Assembly: GCA_030704765.1 (NCBI GenBank)
Contig: JAUYDD010000192.1
Span: 1-30,049, forward strand
Direction: 5' to 3'
Length of the DNA stretch: 30,049 bases
DNA from: Nanobdellota archaeon
Lineage (GTDB): Archaea; Nanobdellota; Nanobdellia; Pacearchaeales; GW2011-AR1
The notes beneath the pieces were generated by a model that worked only from the letters and a program-made list of their open reading frames with translations, searched no databases and was not told the origin of the DNA. Positions 17,085 through 24,263 of this stretch are shown here, in pieces (position 1 is the first letter of the stretch; each line of letters begins with the position of its first letter). The translations under genes were made by a program, and so were the position numbers.

Positions 17085-18017
17085 TCATATTTTAAGTTTT
17101 TTTAGGCTTTTATTGATTATTTTCATATCAATATTATTGTCTAATACATTTACATTCAAGTTCTTTTTGAGTTCATTTAAAAATTCCTTGAAAATATTAG
17201 GTGCTCTTAAGTCATCAATATCCCTTAGATGTCTTTTTGCTGTATTTTCTCCTAGCTTTATAGCTTCTTTTGCTTTTGTAAAATCAAGAGTGCCTATTTT
17301 TTCTGTATTAATATTGATGATGAAATCAGCTTTTTTATCATCTAGGTCATATTTACTTGATTCAGAAATTATCACTTGCATTGATCTTGATGCACTCCTT
17401 ATCATGCTAGGAATCTTTTTATAATCATTCCTATTTACTGCTTCTTCATTTAAAACAGGATTTTTTAATCTCATAGAGTTTACATTCACTGCAATCACTA
17501 TATCTGCCTTATTTCTTCTTAAAATTTCAGTTGGTATTGGATCTATTACTCCTCCATCAACAAGAATCCTTTTTTTATTCTCAACTGGAATAAAAAGTCC
17601 AGGTATTGATATACTTGCTCTTATTGCTTTAATCACAGAACCTTTATGGAAAATAACTTCCCGATTATTACCAATATCAAAGCTTGTGACATACAGCGGT
17701 ATTTTAAGTTCTTTAAACTCTATATTTCCTAATTCATCTTTTAATAAATCATGGATCTTGTTACCTTTTACAAGACCAGTCTTTGATAAAGTATAATCTA
17801 ATATCTTTTTAAAATCTTTTTTCAAAATATCTTTCTCGAGTTTTTTTGCATCAGGATTTTTACAATATAATCCTCCTATCAAAGCTCCCATGCTAGTTCC
17901 TGAAATAAAGTCTATTGGTATTTTGTTTTTTTCAAGGACTTTTAAGACACCTATATGAGCAAATCCTTTTGCTCCTCCACTACCAAGTGCTAGACCTATT
18001 TTTTTTCTTTTAAACAT
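17085..18017 (-). CDS. Patatin-like phospholipase family protein (NTE/RssA type)
   Basis: Predicted serine acyl hydrolase acting on lipids. The glycine-rich oxyanion motif GSGGAKG is at residues 12-18, the nucleophile elbow GTSMG has Ser42, and the catalytic Asp is D154 in VDGGVIDPIP, so the Ser-Asp dyad is complete. The reading frame is open 57 bases further up, but the ATG at 18017 is preferred: it places the first strand at residue 6 and has a TATA-like sequence (18036-18050) about 26 bases upstream. There is no signal peptide. The natural substrate is unknown; RssA-like members occur in both bacteria and archaea. Confidence 0.88.
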   Translation of the reverse strand: MFKRKKIGLALGSGGAKGFAHIGVLKVLEKNKIPIDFISGTSMGALIGGLYCKNPDAKKLEKDILKKDFKKILDYTLSKTGLVKGNKIHDLLKDELGNIEFKELKIPLYVTSFDIGNNREVIFHKGSVIKAIRASISIPGLFIPVENKKRILVDGGVIDPIPTEILRRNKADIVIAVNVNSMRLKNPVLNEEAVNRNDYKKIPSMIRSASRSMQVIISESSKYDLDDKKADFIININTEKIGTLDFTKAKEAIKLGENTAKRHLRDIDDLRAPNIFKEFLNELKKNLNVNVLDNNIDMKIINKSLKKLKI

Positions 18018-18069
18018 AATTATAATAATAGAATATAGTTTATAATTATAACGAAAATATAAGTTATAA

Positions 18070-18218
18070 ATCAAAAAAATTTCCTGAAATCAAAAAAATC
18101 TTTCATAAGATTTTTTGGAACATTCAAAATCTTTTAGAGATTTTGAAGTAATCGTCTACTCCATTCTAAAGAATGGAGTTTGATAGACGATTTTTCTTAT
18201 TCGGAAATTTTTAGGATG
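18070..18218 (-). repeat. F-family repeat F3, enlarged by two inserted hairpins
   Basis: Outer stem AAATTTCC(TG)/(C)GGAAATTT and an inner AATCGTC/GACGATT hairpin tipped by ACTCCATTC/GAATGGAGT. Relative to F1 and F2 it has about 60 extra bases between inner and outer stems, made of two more hairpins (AAAAAATCTT/AAGATTTTTT and TTCAAAATCT/AGATTTTGAA). Confidence 0.85.
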
Positions 18219-18280
18219 CAAGAAAAAACCATAAAAGTTTTTTCTGCACAGAAAATTCATCTGAAAGAATTTTCTTGTGC
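18218..18280. repeat. Two tandem hairpins between F3 and R2
   Basis: GCAAGAAAAAAC...TTTTTTCTGC (18218-18247) and GCACAGAAAATTC...GAATTTTCTTGTGC (18246-18280). They share the GCA/TGC junction. The second recurs at 27335 and 29370. Confidence 0.8.
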
Positions 18281-18346
18281 TCGAGAATTGAAAACTGTAA
18301 CATTAGTTACGACCACATGATGAATCATGAGGTTTTCAATTCTCGA
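18281..18346 (+). repeat. R-family repeat, copy R2
   Basis: Same outer stem as R1 (CGAGAATTGAAAAC/GTTTTCAATTCTCG). The inner part differs from R1 by a few bases, for example GTAACATTAGTTAC. Confidence 0.9.
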
Positions 18347-18406
18347 CATAAAAGATTATATTTAGGTACTTATAAATAAGGGTTAATATAAACGTAGTTC
18401 ATAAGG

Positions 18407-18417
18407 TTTAAATATTA
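18407..18417 (+). promoter_or_regulatory. TATA box of the HPF-like gene
   Basis: TTTAAATATTA is centred 26 bases before the ATG at 18438, which favours that ATG over the one at 18432. Confidence 0.55.
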
Positions 18418-18437
18418 AAGAAGTTTTTTATATGTTT

Positions 18438-18803
18438 ATGGCAGAAAATATAAAGATATCTTGCGGAAAAAGTGCAACAGAGCTTTCAGATTATGAAAAA
18501 GGCATTATAGAAAAATTGACAATTGAATACAGAGAAAAACTAGAGAGGCATTTTGAAAATATATTGAAATTTGAAGTCTATGTGAAATGTTTCTCTAAAG
18601 AAGGAAATGTTAAAAGATATCAAATTGATTCTAAACTTATAGTTCCAGGATATAATTTTGAAGCAAGTTCTGATGAACATGACTTATCTAAAGCTGTGCA
18701 TAAGACTCTAAAGAAACTTATGAATGAAGTAGAAAAGAAAGTCAAGATATCTAATCAAGGAAATCTTTCTAGAAGACCTCAAAACTTCAGGAAAAGAAGA
18801 TAA
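18438..18803 (+). CDS. HPF/RaiA-like ribosome-associated protein
   Basis: Small protein resembling the S30AE/HPF fold: an N-terminal strand (NIKISCG), a helix with LTIEYREKLERHF, strands carrying FEVYVKCFSKEGNVKRYQIDS and KLIVPGYNFEASS, then a long helix DLSKAVHKTLKKLMNEVEKK. HPF-type proteins bind the small ribosomal subunit and stabilise idle ribosomes. A lysine/arginine tail (RRPQNFRKRR) is suited to rRNA contact. There is no long C-terminal dimerisation domain. The second ATG is chosen because the TATA box lies 26 bases before it. Assignment is by pattern, so moderately sure. Confidence 0.72.
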   Translation: MAENIKISCGKSATELSDYEKGIIEKLTIEYREKLERHFENILKFEVYVKCFSKEGNVKRYQIDSKLIVPGYNFEASSDEHDLSKAVHKTLKKLMNEVEKKVKISNQGNLSRRPQNFRKRR

Positions 18804-18811
18804 AGTTTTAT

Positions 18812-19007
18812 TTTCAAATCTGGGCTTAATACCCCGAGGCTCTGCTTCGGCAGATTTGAAACCTTCAAAATCTTCAGATTTTGAATGGCCCAGAAAAACT
18901 TCTGAAAGTTCTTCTTGGAGACTGAAATTGCCGGTCGCGAAGCGAAAAAATTAGCAAATACCCCTGCCCTCTGGGTCGGTTGGGATTGCTAATTTTTAGG
19001 CAATTTC
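18812..19007. repeat. Hairpin cluster downstream of the HPF-like gene
   Basis: Four hairpin units: TTTCAAATCTG (18812-18822)/CAGATTTGAAA (18851-18861) around a CCGAGG/CTTCGG tip; TTCAAAATC/GATTTTGAA (18864-18885); an imperfect CCAGAAAAACTT/AAGTTCTTCTTGG; and GAAATTGCC (18924-18932)/GGCAATTTC (18999-19007) enclosing AAAAAATTAGCAA/TTGCTAATTTTT. It may end transcription of the gene before it. 19008-19140 has no gene I can support. Confidence 0.8.
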
Positions 19008-19142
19008 TTTATTTTTATCGTTAGTGCACAAAAATGAAAGAGAGAATGGGCAAGCAAAGGTTAAGAAGTGGTGAAAGAGATTACAAATCCTGCAGATTTC
19101 CCAAATTTATAGGGAAATGTTCAACTACTGATACTTATCACA

Positions 19143-19153
19143 ACACTTAAAAG
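19143..19153 (+). promoter_or_regulatory. TATA-like box of the KH-domain gene
   Basis: ACACTTAAAAG lies about 26 bases before the ATG at 19175, suggesting a leaderless mRNA. Confidence 0.45.
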
Positions 19154-19174
19154 CCCTTATTTTTTCTTATTATC

Positions 19175-19705
19175 ATGCAAGAAATATATATAGAAGATAT
19201 AGGAAGGATATTGAAGAGCAAGAGACGATTAGAAAAAGAATTAAATGTAAAACTATATAACCAAGGCAGATTAATGTTCATAGAAGGAAAATCTGAAGAT
19301 GAATACCTGGCTCTTAAGATAATTGAAGCAATGAATCTCGGATTTTCTATAAATAAAGCATTATTATTAAAGGATGTTGAAAATATCTTCCAGATAATAA
19401 ATATAAAAGATATAACAAAACGCCATGATCTTGAAAGAGTAAGAGCAAGGATAATAGGAACTCATGGAAAAACAATAGCAAATCTATCCAAACTTTCTGA
19501 ATGTGAGCTATCATTAAAAGAAAATCAAGTTGGAATAATTGGCAATTCTGATCGTATAAATGAAAGTATAATTTCATTGGAGTCTTTGATAAGGGGAAGT
19601 AAACAAGGCAACGTTTACACTAGATTAGAAAAAAAAGGCAAAGAAAGAAGGAACAATCCTAAATTCAAGACAAGGATTATTAATGATTTTAAAAAATTAG
19701 AATAA
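19175..19705 (+). CDS. KH-domain RNA-binding protein, Pno1/Dim2-like
   Basis: Archaeal homologue of the ribosome assembly factor Pno1/Dim2, which binds near the 3' end of small-subunit rRNA during maturation. Two KH-like units are visible: residues about 1-65, and a second with the RNA-binding GTHG loop at 95-98 in RARIIGTHGKTIANLSKL, followed by the family ending LIRGSKQGNVYTRLEKKGKER. 176 residues is a normal length. The stop lies one base from the stop of the convergent gene. Family confident; role inferred from eukaryotic counterparts. Confidence 0.88.
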   Translation: MQEIYIEDIGRILKSKRRLEKELNVKLYNQGRLMFIEGKSEDEYLALKIIEAMNLGFSINKALLLKDVENIFQIINIKDITKRHDLERVRARIIGTHGKTIANLSKLSECELSLKENQVGIIGNSDRINESIISLESLIRGSKQGNVYTRLEKKGKERRNNPKFKTRIINDFKKLE

Positions 19706-19706
19706 A

Positions 19707-19967
19707 TCAATAAGCTCTATGAAATCTTCCAGGTCTTGCTAATACGGTTCTTAATAGAGGAGCATGTTTTCCATTGCTGTAATACCCTGTTTTTTCAACC
19801 CTGACATTAAGCCCACTTTTCATAAGATAATCCCTCATTTCACCTATTGACTCTTCTTGTGCACATCCAACAATCTTCCAACTATCCATGGCTATCAAAT
19901 GAAAAAATTCTTCAGATAACATCCTAATTCCCGCTTCATCATAATTATCAATTGGTATGAATTTCAT
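19707..19967 (-). CDS. Hypothetical protein, 86 residues
   Basis: I do not recognise a family. The protein starts MKFIPIDNYDEAG, has mixed charged and hydrophobic residues with one Cys in WKIVGCAQEE, and ends LARPGRFHRAY. There is no membrane segment or signal peptide, so it is probably a small cytosolic domain. The ATG at 19967 has a TATA-like GATTTAAAAAC about 26 bases upstream; a TTG one codon earlier is less likely. Convergent with the KH gene. Composition and promoter position support a real gene. Confidence 0.6.
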   Translation of the reverse strand: MKFIPIDNYDEAGIRMLSEEFFHLIAMDSWKIVGCAQEESIGEMRDYLMKSGLNVRVEKTGYYSNGKHAPLLRTVLARPGRFHRAY

Positions 19968-20087
19968 CAAAAATCTATTAATACAGAGTTTTTAAATCTG
20001 TTCATTCAAAATAAAAACGTGTTATCCCAAAAGCTTTAAAAAGATATTAAGAGACTCTTAATTATTGTTTAGTATAAGTATCATTAT

Positions 20088-20120
20088 ATCAAATAACTTT
20101 AATAATAATCGTTATTTGAT
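20088..20120. repeat. Hairpin with CAAATAAC/GTTATTTG arms
   Basis: Perfect arms ATCAAATAAC (20088-20097) and GTTATTTGAT (20111-20120), the same arm motif as beside the IS element. It lies in the 19968-20207 gap before tRNA-Asn, which otherwise shows no gene. Confidence 0.65.
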
Positions 20121-20207
20121 TATTAGGAAATAACCTCATGAATAATAAAAATTATGAAGATTAATATTATTTTCTATAATTTAAAATCTAATCTTATATT
20201 AACCGTT

Positions 20208-20280
20208 GTCCCGGTAGCTCAGCTGGTAGAGCATGCGGCTGTTAACCGCAGGGTCAGAGGTCCGAGTCCTCTCCGGGACG
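20208..20280 (+). tRNA. tRNA-Asn (GTT)
   Basis: A complete 73-base cloverleaf: acceptor GTCCCGG/CCGGGAC, D arm GCTC/GAGC with AGCTGGTA loop, anticodon stem TGCGG/CCGCA with loop CTGTTAA (anticodon GTT), variable loop GGGTC, T arm AGAGG/CCTCT with TCCGAGT loop, discriminator G. CCA is not encoded and there is no intron. A TATA-like TAATTTAAAAT lies about 26 bases upstream. Confidence 0.97.
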
Positions 20281-20325
20281 TTTATTATATCTGTCTAAAA
20301 TTATTCCATGAAAGTGAAATGTTTC

Positions 20326-20464
20326 GTGGGGTAATCTAACCTAGGGTTCATAATCCCAAAGTCTTATCGACGCTGAGGTTTGGGGAGTACTTAACTATGT
20401 GTTTCGGGGAGCGTTAACACCTTAATTTTATGAAAATTTTAGAGATTTTCGGGGAGTGTGTAAC
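20326..20464 (+). repeat. Four copies of a G-rich/TTAAC motif after tRNA-Asn
   Basis: GTGGGGTAATCTAAC (20326), TGGGGAGTACTTAAC (20381), CGGGGAGCGTTAAC (20405) and CGGGGAGTGTGTAAC (20450). Similar motifs occur at 21729, 21837, 22917, 24011 and 24040. Function unknown. Confidence 0.55.
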
Positions 20465-20495
20465 TAAATAAGTTAAATTATCAACAAGACTTATC

Positions 20496-21245
20496 TTATT
20501 TTCCTATCTCCCACATTTTATCAAAATATTGCTTGAAAGAATTAGCCACTTTTTCACTTCTTATAACTATTCCCAAAGGATTCTCAGATAAAATTAAAAT
20601 AACTACTTTTCTTTTTGAAATATTTATTTCTGCAGGAGTTTGTAATTCTAAATATCTTATTTCATCTAATTTTTTATTATTTAAATATTTTCTTGCAAAT
20701 TCCCTATCTTCCAAATTATAGATAATTTTCAATTTTATCCCTTTTTCATATCTTCTTTGATTAAACTTTGAGAAAAAGTCTAAAGTTTTTGATGGATTCT
20801 CTCCTTTTGTTGCACCAAAAGCATAATCAATATCCCCTTTATTTAATTCTTCAATTATTTCATTGTATATTGTTTGCAAACCTTTCCAACCATAATATAT
20901 TTCTGCATTTTCTTCTTTTTGGTGCTCTTTAAATTTACTGATTAAAATAGGCATAATATCTTGAACGATTCTTTCTTCTTGTTCAATCTTTTCTTTTTTA
21001 TCTTCAACAAAAATTTTTAACTGACTAGGACTTGCTGCTTTAAAATTTTGAACATTTTCTTTTTTTATCACTGAAACTAAGCCTTTTTTTATCAACCTGT
21101 TTAATACATCATAGATTTTTCCAGGAGAAATTCCAGATTTATTGGCAATAGGAGTTTTTGTTGACTCTCCCAAGATTAATAGTGCCTCATACACTTTAAT
21201 TTCACCTTTTGTTAGTCCTATGTTCTCAAGTTTTTCAAGATTCAT
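20496..21245 (-). CDS. TrmB-family transcriptional regulator
   Basis: Winged-helix regulator of the TrmB type. The DNA-binding domain spans about residues 1-75: GLTKGEIKVYEALLILGESTKTPIANKSGISPGKIYDVLNRLIKKGL. A helical linker (KDKKEKIEQEER region) and a C-terminal sensor domain of the PLD-like kind follow, including EIYYGWKGLQTIYNEI. TrmB proteins control sugar or other metabolic genes in archaea. The ligand cannot be told here. 249 residues is typical. Its ATG faces a palindrome (21268-21282) in the intergenic region shared with the divergent small gene, a likely operator. Confidence 0.88.
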   Translation of the reverse strand: MNLEKLENIGLTKGEIKVYEALLILGESTKTPIANKSGISPGKIYDVLNRLIKKGLVSVIKKENVQNFKAASPSQLKIFVEDKKEKIEQEERIVQDIMPILISKFKEHQKEENAEIYYGWKGLQTIYNEIIEELNKGDIDYAFGATKGENPSKTLDFFSKFNQRRYEKGIKLKIIYNLEDREFARKYLNNKKLDEIRYLELQTPAEINISKRKVVILILSENPLGIVIRSEKVANSFKQYFDKMWEIGK

Positions 21246-21267
21246 TATAAATTTATCCTATTTGGTA

Positions 21268-21282
21268 GTCTCCTAAGGAGAC
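21268..21282. promoter_or_regulatory. Palindrome between trmB-type gene and divergent gene
   Basis: GTCTCC-TAA-GGAGAC, a perfect 6-base inverted repeat, sits just upstream of a + strand TATA box (TTTAAATATG at 21291-21300). It is well placed to be the operator of the adjacent regulator. Confidence 0.5.
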
Positions 21283-21319
21283 ACTCTTATTTAAATATGT
21301 TGGTTTTATGTTATTACTA

Positions 21320-21379
21320 TGGAAAAACAAAATATAATTAAGAAATTATGTGTAAAATTTTGTAGTTATACAAATGTAA
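21320..21379 (+). CDS. Possible 19-codon leaderless ORF
   Basis: MEKQNIIKKLCVKFVVIQM. Its ATG lies about 26 bases downstream of the TATA box centred near 21294, so it would be the first codon of the mRNA. Its stop codon TAA is part of the TAAGGAG ribosome binding site of the next gene. This could be a leader peptide or chance. Confidence 0.25.
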
Positions 21380-21394
21380 GGAGTATTACCTAAA

Positions 21395-21676
21395 ATGGAT
21401 TATATAGAACTGAATAATCTAGAAATGATAATGGCGGGTGTTGTGGGAACAGGCGTATTGGCTGCATGGTATCATTGTTTTATTCGCTGGCCTAAATCAG
21501 ATAAAAAGAGGGAAAGAGAAATGAAAGAGTTTAGAACTACTTCGGGTTTAGATAGTTATGCAACCCATACTCTGGAGAATATATCTAGTGACTTAGAAAG
21601 TAAGGATATTCATCCACAAGATTTATCGCTTCGTATTAATTTTGGAGACGCGAGAATGTTTGATTATCACATTTAA
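21395..21676 (+). CDS. Small membrane protein of unknown function
   Basis: 93 residues. One hydrophobic segment at about 10-31 (MIMAGVVGTGVLAAWYHCFI), followed by a positive WPKSDKKREREMKEF stretch, so by the positive-inside rule the tail probably faces the cytoplasm. The rest is polar with no family I recognise. A TAAGGAG ribosome binding site lies 11 bases before the ATG, rather far. Divergent from the TrmB-type regulator across a palindromic intergenic region, so it may be that regulator's target. Confidence 0.6.
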   Translation: MDYIELNNLEMIMAGVVGTGVLAAWYHCFIRWPKSDKKREREMKEFRTTSGLDSYATHTLENISSDLESKDIHPQDLSLRINFGDARMFDYHI

Positions 21677-22120
21677 AACAATGCAGAACAATAAACCCTA
21701 ATTTTTTCTTTTTTTAATAATTCAGGTCTGGGGAGCACTTAACTGCCTATTTTTGCAGAGTTTAACCTTAACTATTTTTAACGCCCAACTTTTTTTAATG
21801 CTTTTTAGTCAGCGTCGATAAAAATTTTAATTTTTAGTGGGGTAGAATATTAACCTAAGCAGGCTGGGTCGCAATTCGGTTTTTAGTTATTTTTTAAAAC
21901 TTTTTTGTCTTTTTAAGTCCTATAAAGACTAAATTTTTTGTCTCGTAAGAATTACGAGACAGCCTGATGGGGCATTAATCATTAGGGTTAAGTTAGCTAC
22001 ATAAACCGAATAACTAATGAGGTTTATGGTTCAAGGAACGAATGGGACGGTGTACTAAATGGTTCGGTGCTTTGGAAGGACGTTGAACTAAAGAGTAAAT
22101 ATTCCAAAATGTGCGCACCA
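21677..22120. other. Structured intergenic region before the BtpA-like gene
   Basis: 480 bases without a gene. It holds two G-rich/TTAAC motifs (21729, 21837), a 13-base inverted match (TCAGCGTCGATAA, 21809-21821) to 20364-20376, a perfect TGTCTCGTAA/TTACGAGACA hairpin (21939-21961) and CATAAACC/GGTTTATG (22000-22028). The part from about 21960 is richer in G than other gaps, which is suggestive of a structured RNA, but I match no known RNA family. Confidence 0.45.
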
Positions 22121-22137
22121 TATAAATTCTTATAAAC
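22121..22137 (+). promoter_or_regulatory. TATA box of the BtpA-like gene
   Basis: TATAAATTCTTATAAAC; the second half is centred 25 bases before the ATG at 22158. Confidence 0.5.
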
Positions 22138-22157
22138 ATCCAAATTAATTTTATGTT

Positions 22158-22874
22158 ATGAAAAACAATCTTAATTCAATATTTCAAATAAGTAAACCTA
22201 TAATTGGGATGATTCATTTAGCTGGAAATGATCAACGAGATAGAGTTAAAAGAGCTTTAGAAGAATTAGCTATTTATCAAGAAGAGGAAGTTAATGGAGC
22301 GATTATTGAAGATTATCATGGAACTTCTCAGGATGTTTATGAAACTCTAAGAGAAAGCTTAACAAAAGGATTAAAGATTGTTAGAGGAGTTAATGTTCTA
22401 AGAAATCCTTATTCTGCATTTAAACTTGCATTTGATTTTGAAGCAAGATTTATACAATTTGATAGTGTTCAAACTCCTGATTTGGATTTAGAACTATATA
22501 ATAGATTAAGAAAAGAATATCCTGCAATTGCTGTTCTTGGAGGAGTTGGTTTTAAGTATATTTCTCCAACAGGAAACCCTTTAGAAATTGATTTAGCAGA
22601 AGGAAAATCAAGATGCGAAGCAATTGTTACAACAGGTAGCGGAACAGGAATAGAAACTCCAGTTGAAAAACTAAGAGAATATAAAAGATTACTTAAAGAA
22701 TTTCCTTTAATTGTAGGAGCAGGTGTTAATTTAGACAATGTCTTGGAGCAATTACAAATTTGTGAAGGAGCAATTGTAGGAAGTTACTTTAAACCAAATG
22801 GAAATACACATCTTCCCATTGATAGGAAAAGAGTCAAAGATTTAATGGATATTGTGAGACAGCTAAGGGGCTGA
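22158..22874 (+). CDS. BtpA/SgcQ-family protein
   Basis: TIM-barrel protein of the BtpA family: PIIGMIHLAGND at the N-terminus, GAIIEDYHGT, RGVNVLRNPYSAFKLAF, VTTGSGTGIETPVEKLREYK, PLIVGAGVNLDNVLEQL and a C-terminal GAIVGSYFKPNG phosphate-binding segment followed by PIDRKRVKDLM. Cyanobacterial BtpA is linked to photosystem I assembly, SgcQ to a sugar operon; the archaeal role is not established and the barrel is probably an enzyme acting on a phosphorylated substrate. 238 residues, close to the family's usual 250. The start is supported by a TATA box 25 bases upstream. Confidence 0.82.
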   Translation: MKNNLNSIFQISKPIIGMIHLAGNDQRDRVKRALEELAIYQEEEVNGAIIEDYHGTSQDVYETLRESLTKGLKIVRGVNVLRNPYSAFKLAFDFEARFIQFDSVQTPDLDLELYNRLRKEYPAIAVLGGVGFKYISPTGNPLEIDLAEGKSRCEAIVTTGSGTGIETPVEKLREYKRLLKEFPLIVGAGVNLDNVLEQLQICEGAIVGSYFKPNGNTHLPIDRKRVKDLMDIVRQLRG

Positions 22875-22955
22875 GCCGAGGAAAACGTCACTAAGTTAAT
22901 CCTTAGGAAACTAATTGTGAGGGCGTTAAACTAATCTCAACTTTTGAAACACCCT

Positions 22956-23957
22956 TTAAATAATGCCAAAAGCCAGTATAGGCCTGCCTGGAAAAGCAAC
23001 AGAAGAATCAGAATAACCTAACACAATACCCTCTTCTAAAGCTTTCAATGTTTCCAGAAGTTTACCAAAAGCATTATAAATTTTAGCTATCGGCTGCTCT
23101 TTTTTAACAATTTCCCCTGGTTTAACTAAAAATCTTATAATCCCGCTAGCAGGACTGACTGGCTCCTGGGAATATCTTAATGTTTTATCCTTAACCCTTT
23201 CATTAAAGGTAAAACCAGGCAAGCCAGGAACAGGTTCGGTCATGCCTAAATAAACTAAGATATCCCATATAGCTTTTATACCATATCCAACATCTCTTTC
23301 ATTAACAACATAAGACTCTCCAATTTCAAGAGCTAAGGCAGGGATGTTATTTTTTAACAAAGTTGAAGTAAGTGTTTTCTCAATATCTTCTATATCAACA
23401 ATAACCGGAAACCCGGTCATCTTACCAAAAAACTTTGTCTTTTCATATACATATTTGTCTATGTTATTATTTGGCTCTAATAAGGTATAAGGAATAGATT
23501 CTCTCCAATCATTATGCAAATCAAGAACAAGGTCTGGCTTTGTCTCAATTATTGCAGTAAATATTTTTTTGGCTATTCTCTCGGCTAAAGAGCCGTTATC
23601 ATTACCTGTAAAAGCCCTGTTCAAATCCTCTTCACTCATAGATATCTTGCGGGAAGCTGTCTCAAAACCTGAAGGATTCATTAAAGGAAAAGCATACAAT
23701 GCCCCTTTTAATATAGGAGTTCTTCTTATTCTCTTAAAAATTTCTTGAATTACAGCCACTCCCCCTACCTCATCTCCATGTACACAAGCAGTAAGCCATA
23801 TAACTGGCCCGGGATTTTTGCTTTTTACTGACATAAGAGGAAGTCTTCTAATAGACAAATCAGAACCAGTTAAAATTTTTATAAAAGAGTATTCAATCTC
23901 CTGCTCCTGGCTTTTCATTCCCCTTCTTATCTTCTTCATCTTTTTTTTATTGTTCAT
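22956..23957 (-). CDS. Succinylglutamate desuccinylase/aspartoacylase-family zinc hydrolase
   Basis: M14-like metallo-carboxypeptidase fold of the AstE/AspA group. Zinc ligands are H60 and E63 in CVHGDEVGG and H148 in LDLHNDW. FPLMNPSGFE is the usual family segment after the first ligands, ALEIGE follows later, and the C-terminal part (PASGIIRFLVKPGEIVKKEQPIAKIYN) is the typical beta-barrel add-on. It would remove an acyl group from an amino-acid-like compound; the substrate is unknown. A lysine-rich N-terminus of about 20 residues precedes the domain. A TATA-like GGTATAAAATC (about 23978-23988, minus strand) supports the ATG at 23957. Confidence 0.86.
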   Translation of the reverse strand: MNNKKKMKKIRRGMKSQEQEIEYSFIKILTGSDLSIRRLPLMSVKSKNPGPVIWLTACVHGDEVGGVAVIQEIFKRIRRTPILKGALYAFPLMNPSGFETASRKISMSEEDLNRAFTGNDNGSLAERIAKKIFTAIIETKPDLVLDLHNDWRESIPYTLLEPNNNIDKYVYEKTKFFGKMTGFPVIVDIEDIEKTLTSTLLKNNIPALALEIGESYVVNERDVGYGIKAIWDILVYLGMTEPVPGLPGFTFNERVKDKTLRYSQEPVSPASGIIRFLVKPGEIVKKEQPIAKIYNAFGKLLETLKALEEGIVLGYSDSSVAFPGRPILAFGII

Positions 23958-24113
23958 CTTAATTTAAATTTTTATAAGATTTTATACCTTTCGGTGCTTT
24001 TAATTTCTCGTGGCGTAGAACCTTTTAGCTTTTATCCTGGCGAGGGCGTAACATATATAATATAACTTTTATAAACTCATTTCTATATATATTTATAGAG
24101 AAGTTTGATTATG

Positions 24114-24172
24114 TCGGAAATTGAAAACCTCATCTTTTAAGATGAGGTAGTTTACCTGCATTCAATTTCCGA
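24114..24172 (-). repeat. R-family repeat, divergent copy R6
   Basis: Outer stem TCGGAAATTGA/TCAATTTCCGA, inner hairpin CCTCATC-TTTTAA-GATGAGG and a weaker GTA/TAC element. Reading in reverse, the inner loop TTAAAA and linker TTTTCAA are shared with R5 at the window end, although the stems differ. Confidence 0.85.
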
Positions 24173-24173
24173 G

Positions 24174-24263
24174 CATCCTAAAAATTTCCGAATAAGAAAA
24201 ATCGCAGATCAAACTCCATCCTTCAGGATGGAGTAGGCGATTTTTCAGGAAATTTTTTTGATG
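24174..24263 (+). repeat. F-family repeat F1
   Basis: CATC...AAAAATTTCC pairs with GGAAATTTTTTTGATG; inside, AAAAATCGC/GCGATTTTT and tip ACTCCATCC-TTCA-GGATGGAGT, with a one-sided GATCAA bulge. It shares its CAT with the end of R6. Confidence 0.88.

Noticed and set aside
18018..18074. 19-residue N-terminal extension of the patatin protein
   Set aside because: The AT-rich extension precedes the conserved first strand and overlaps the TATA box placed 26 bases before the internal ATG at 18017.
20154..20339. 61-residue open frame on the + strand
   Set aside because: It runs through the complete tRNA-Asn gene, so coding is very unlikely.
20208..20495. Integration of an element into the tRNA-Asn 3' end
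   Set aside because: I found no second copy of the tRNA 3' sequence in the window and no integrase gene, so an attachment site cannot be claimed.
21960..22120. SRP RNA or RNase P RNA
   Set aside because: The conserved SRP helix 8 and RNase P core sequences were not found.
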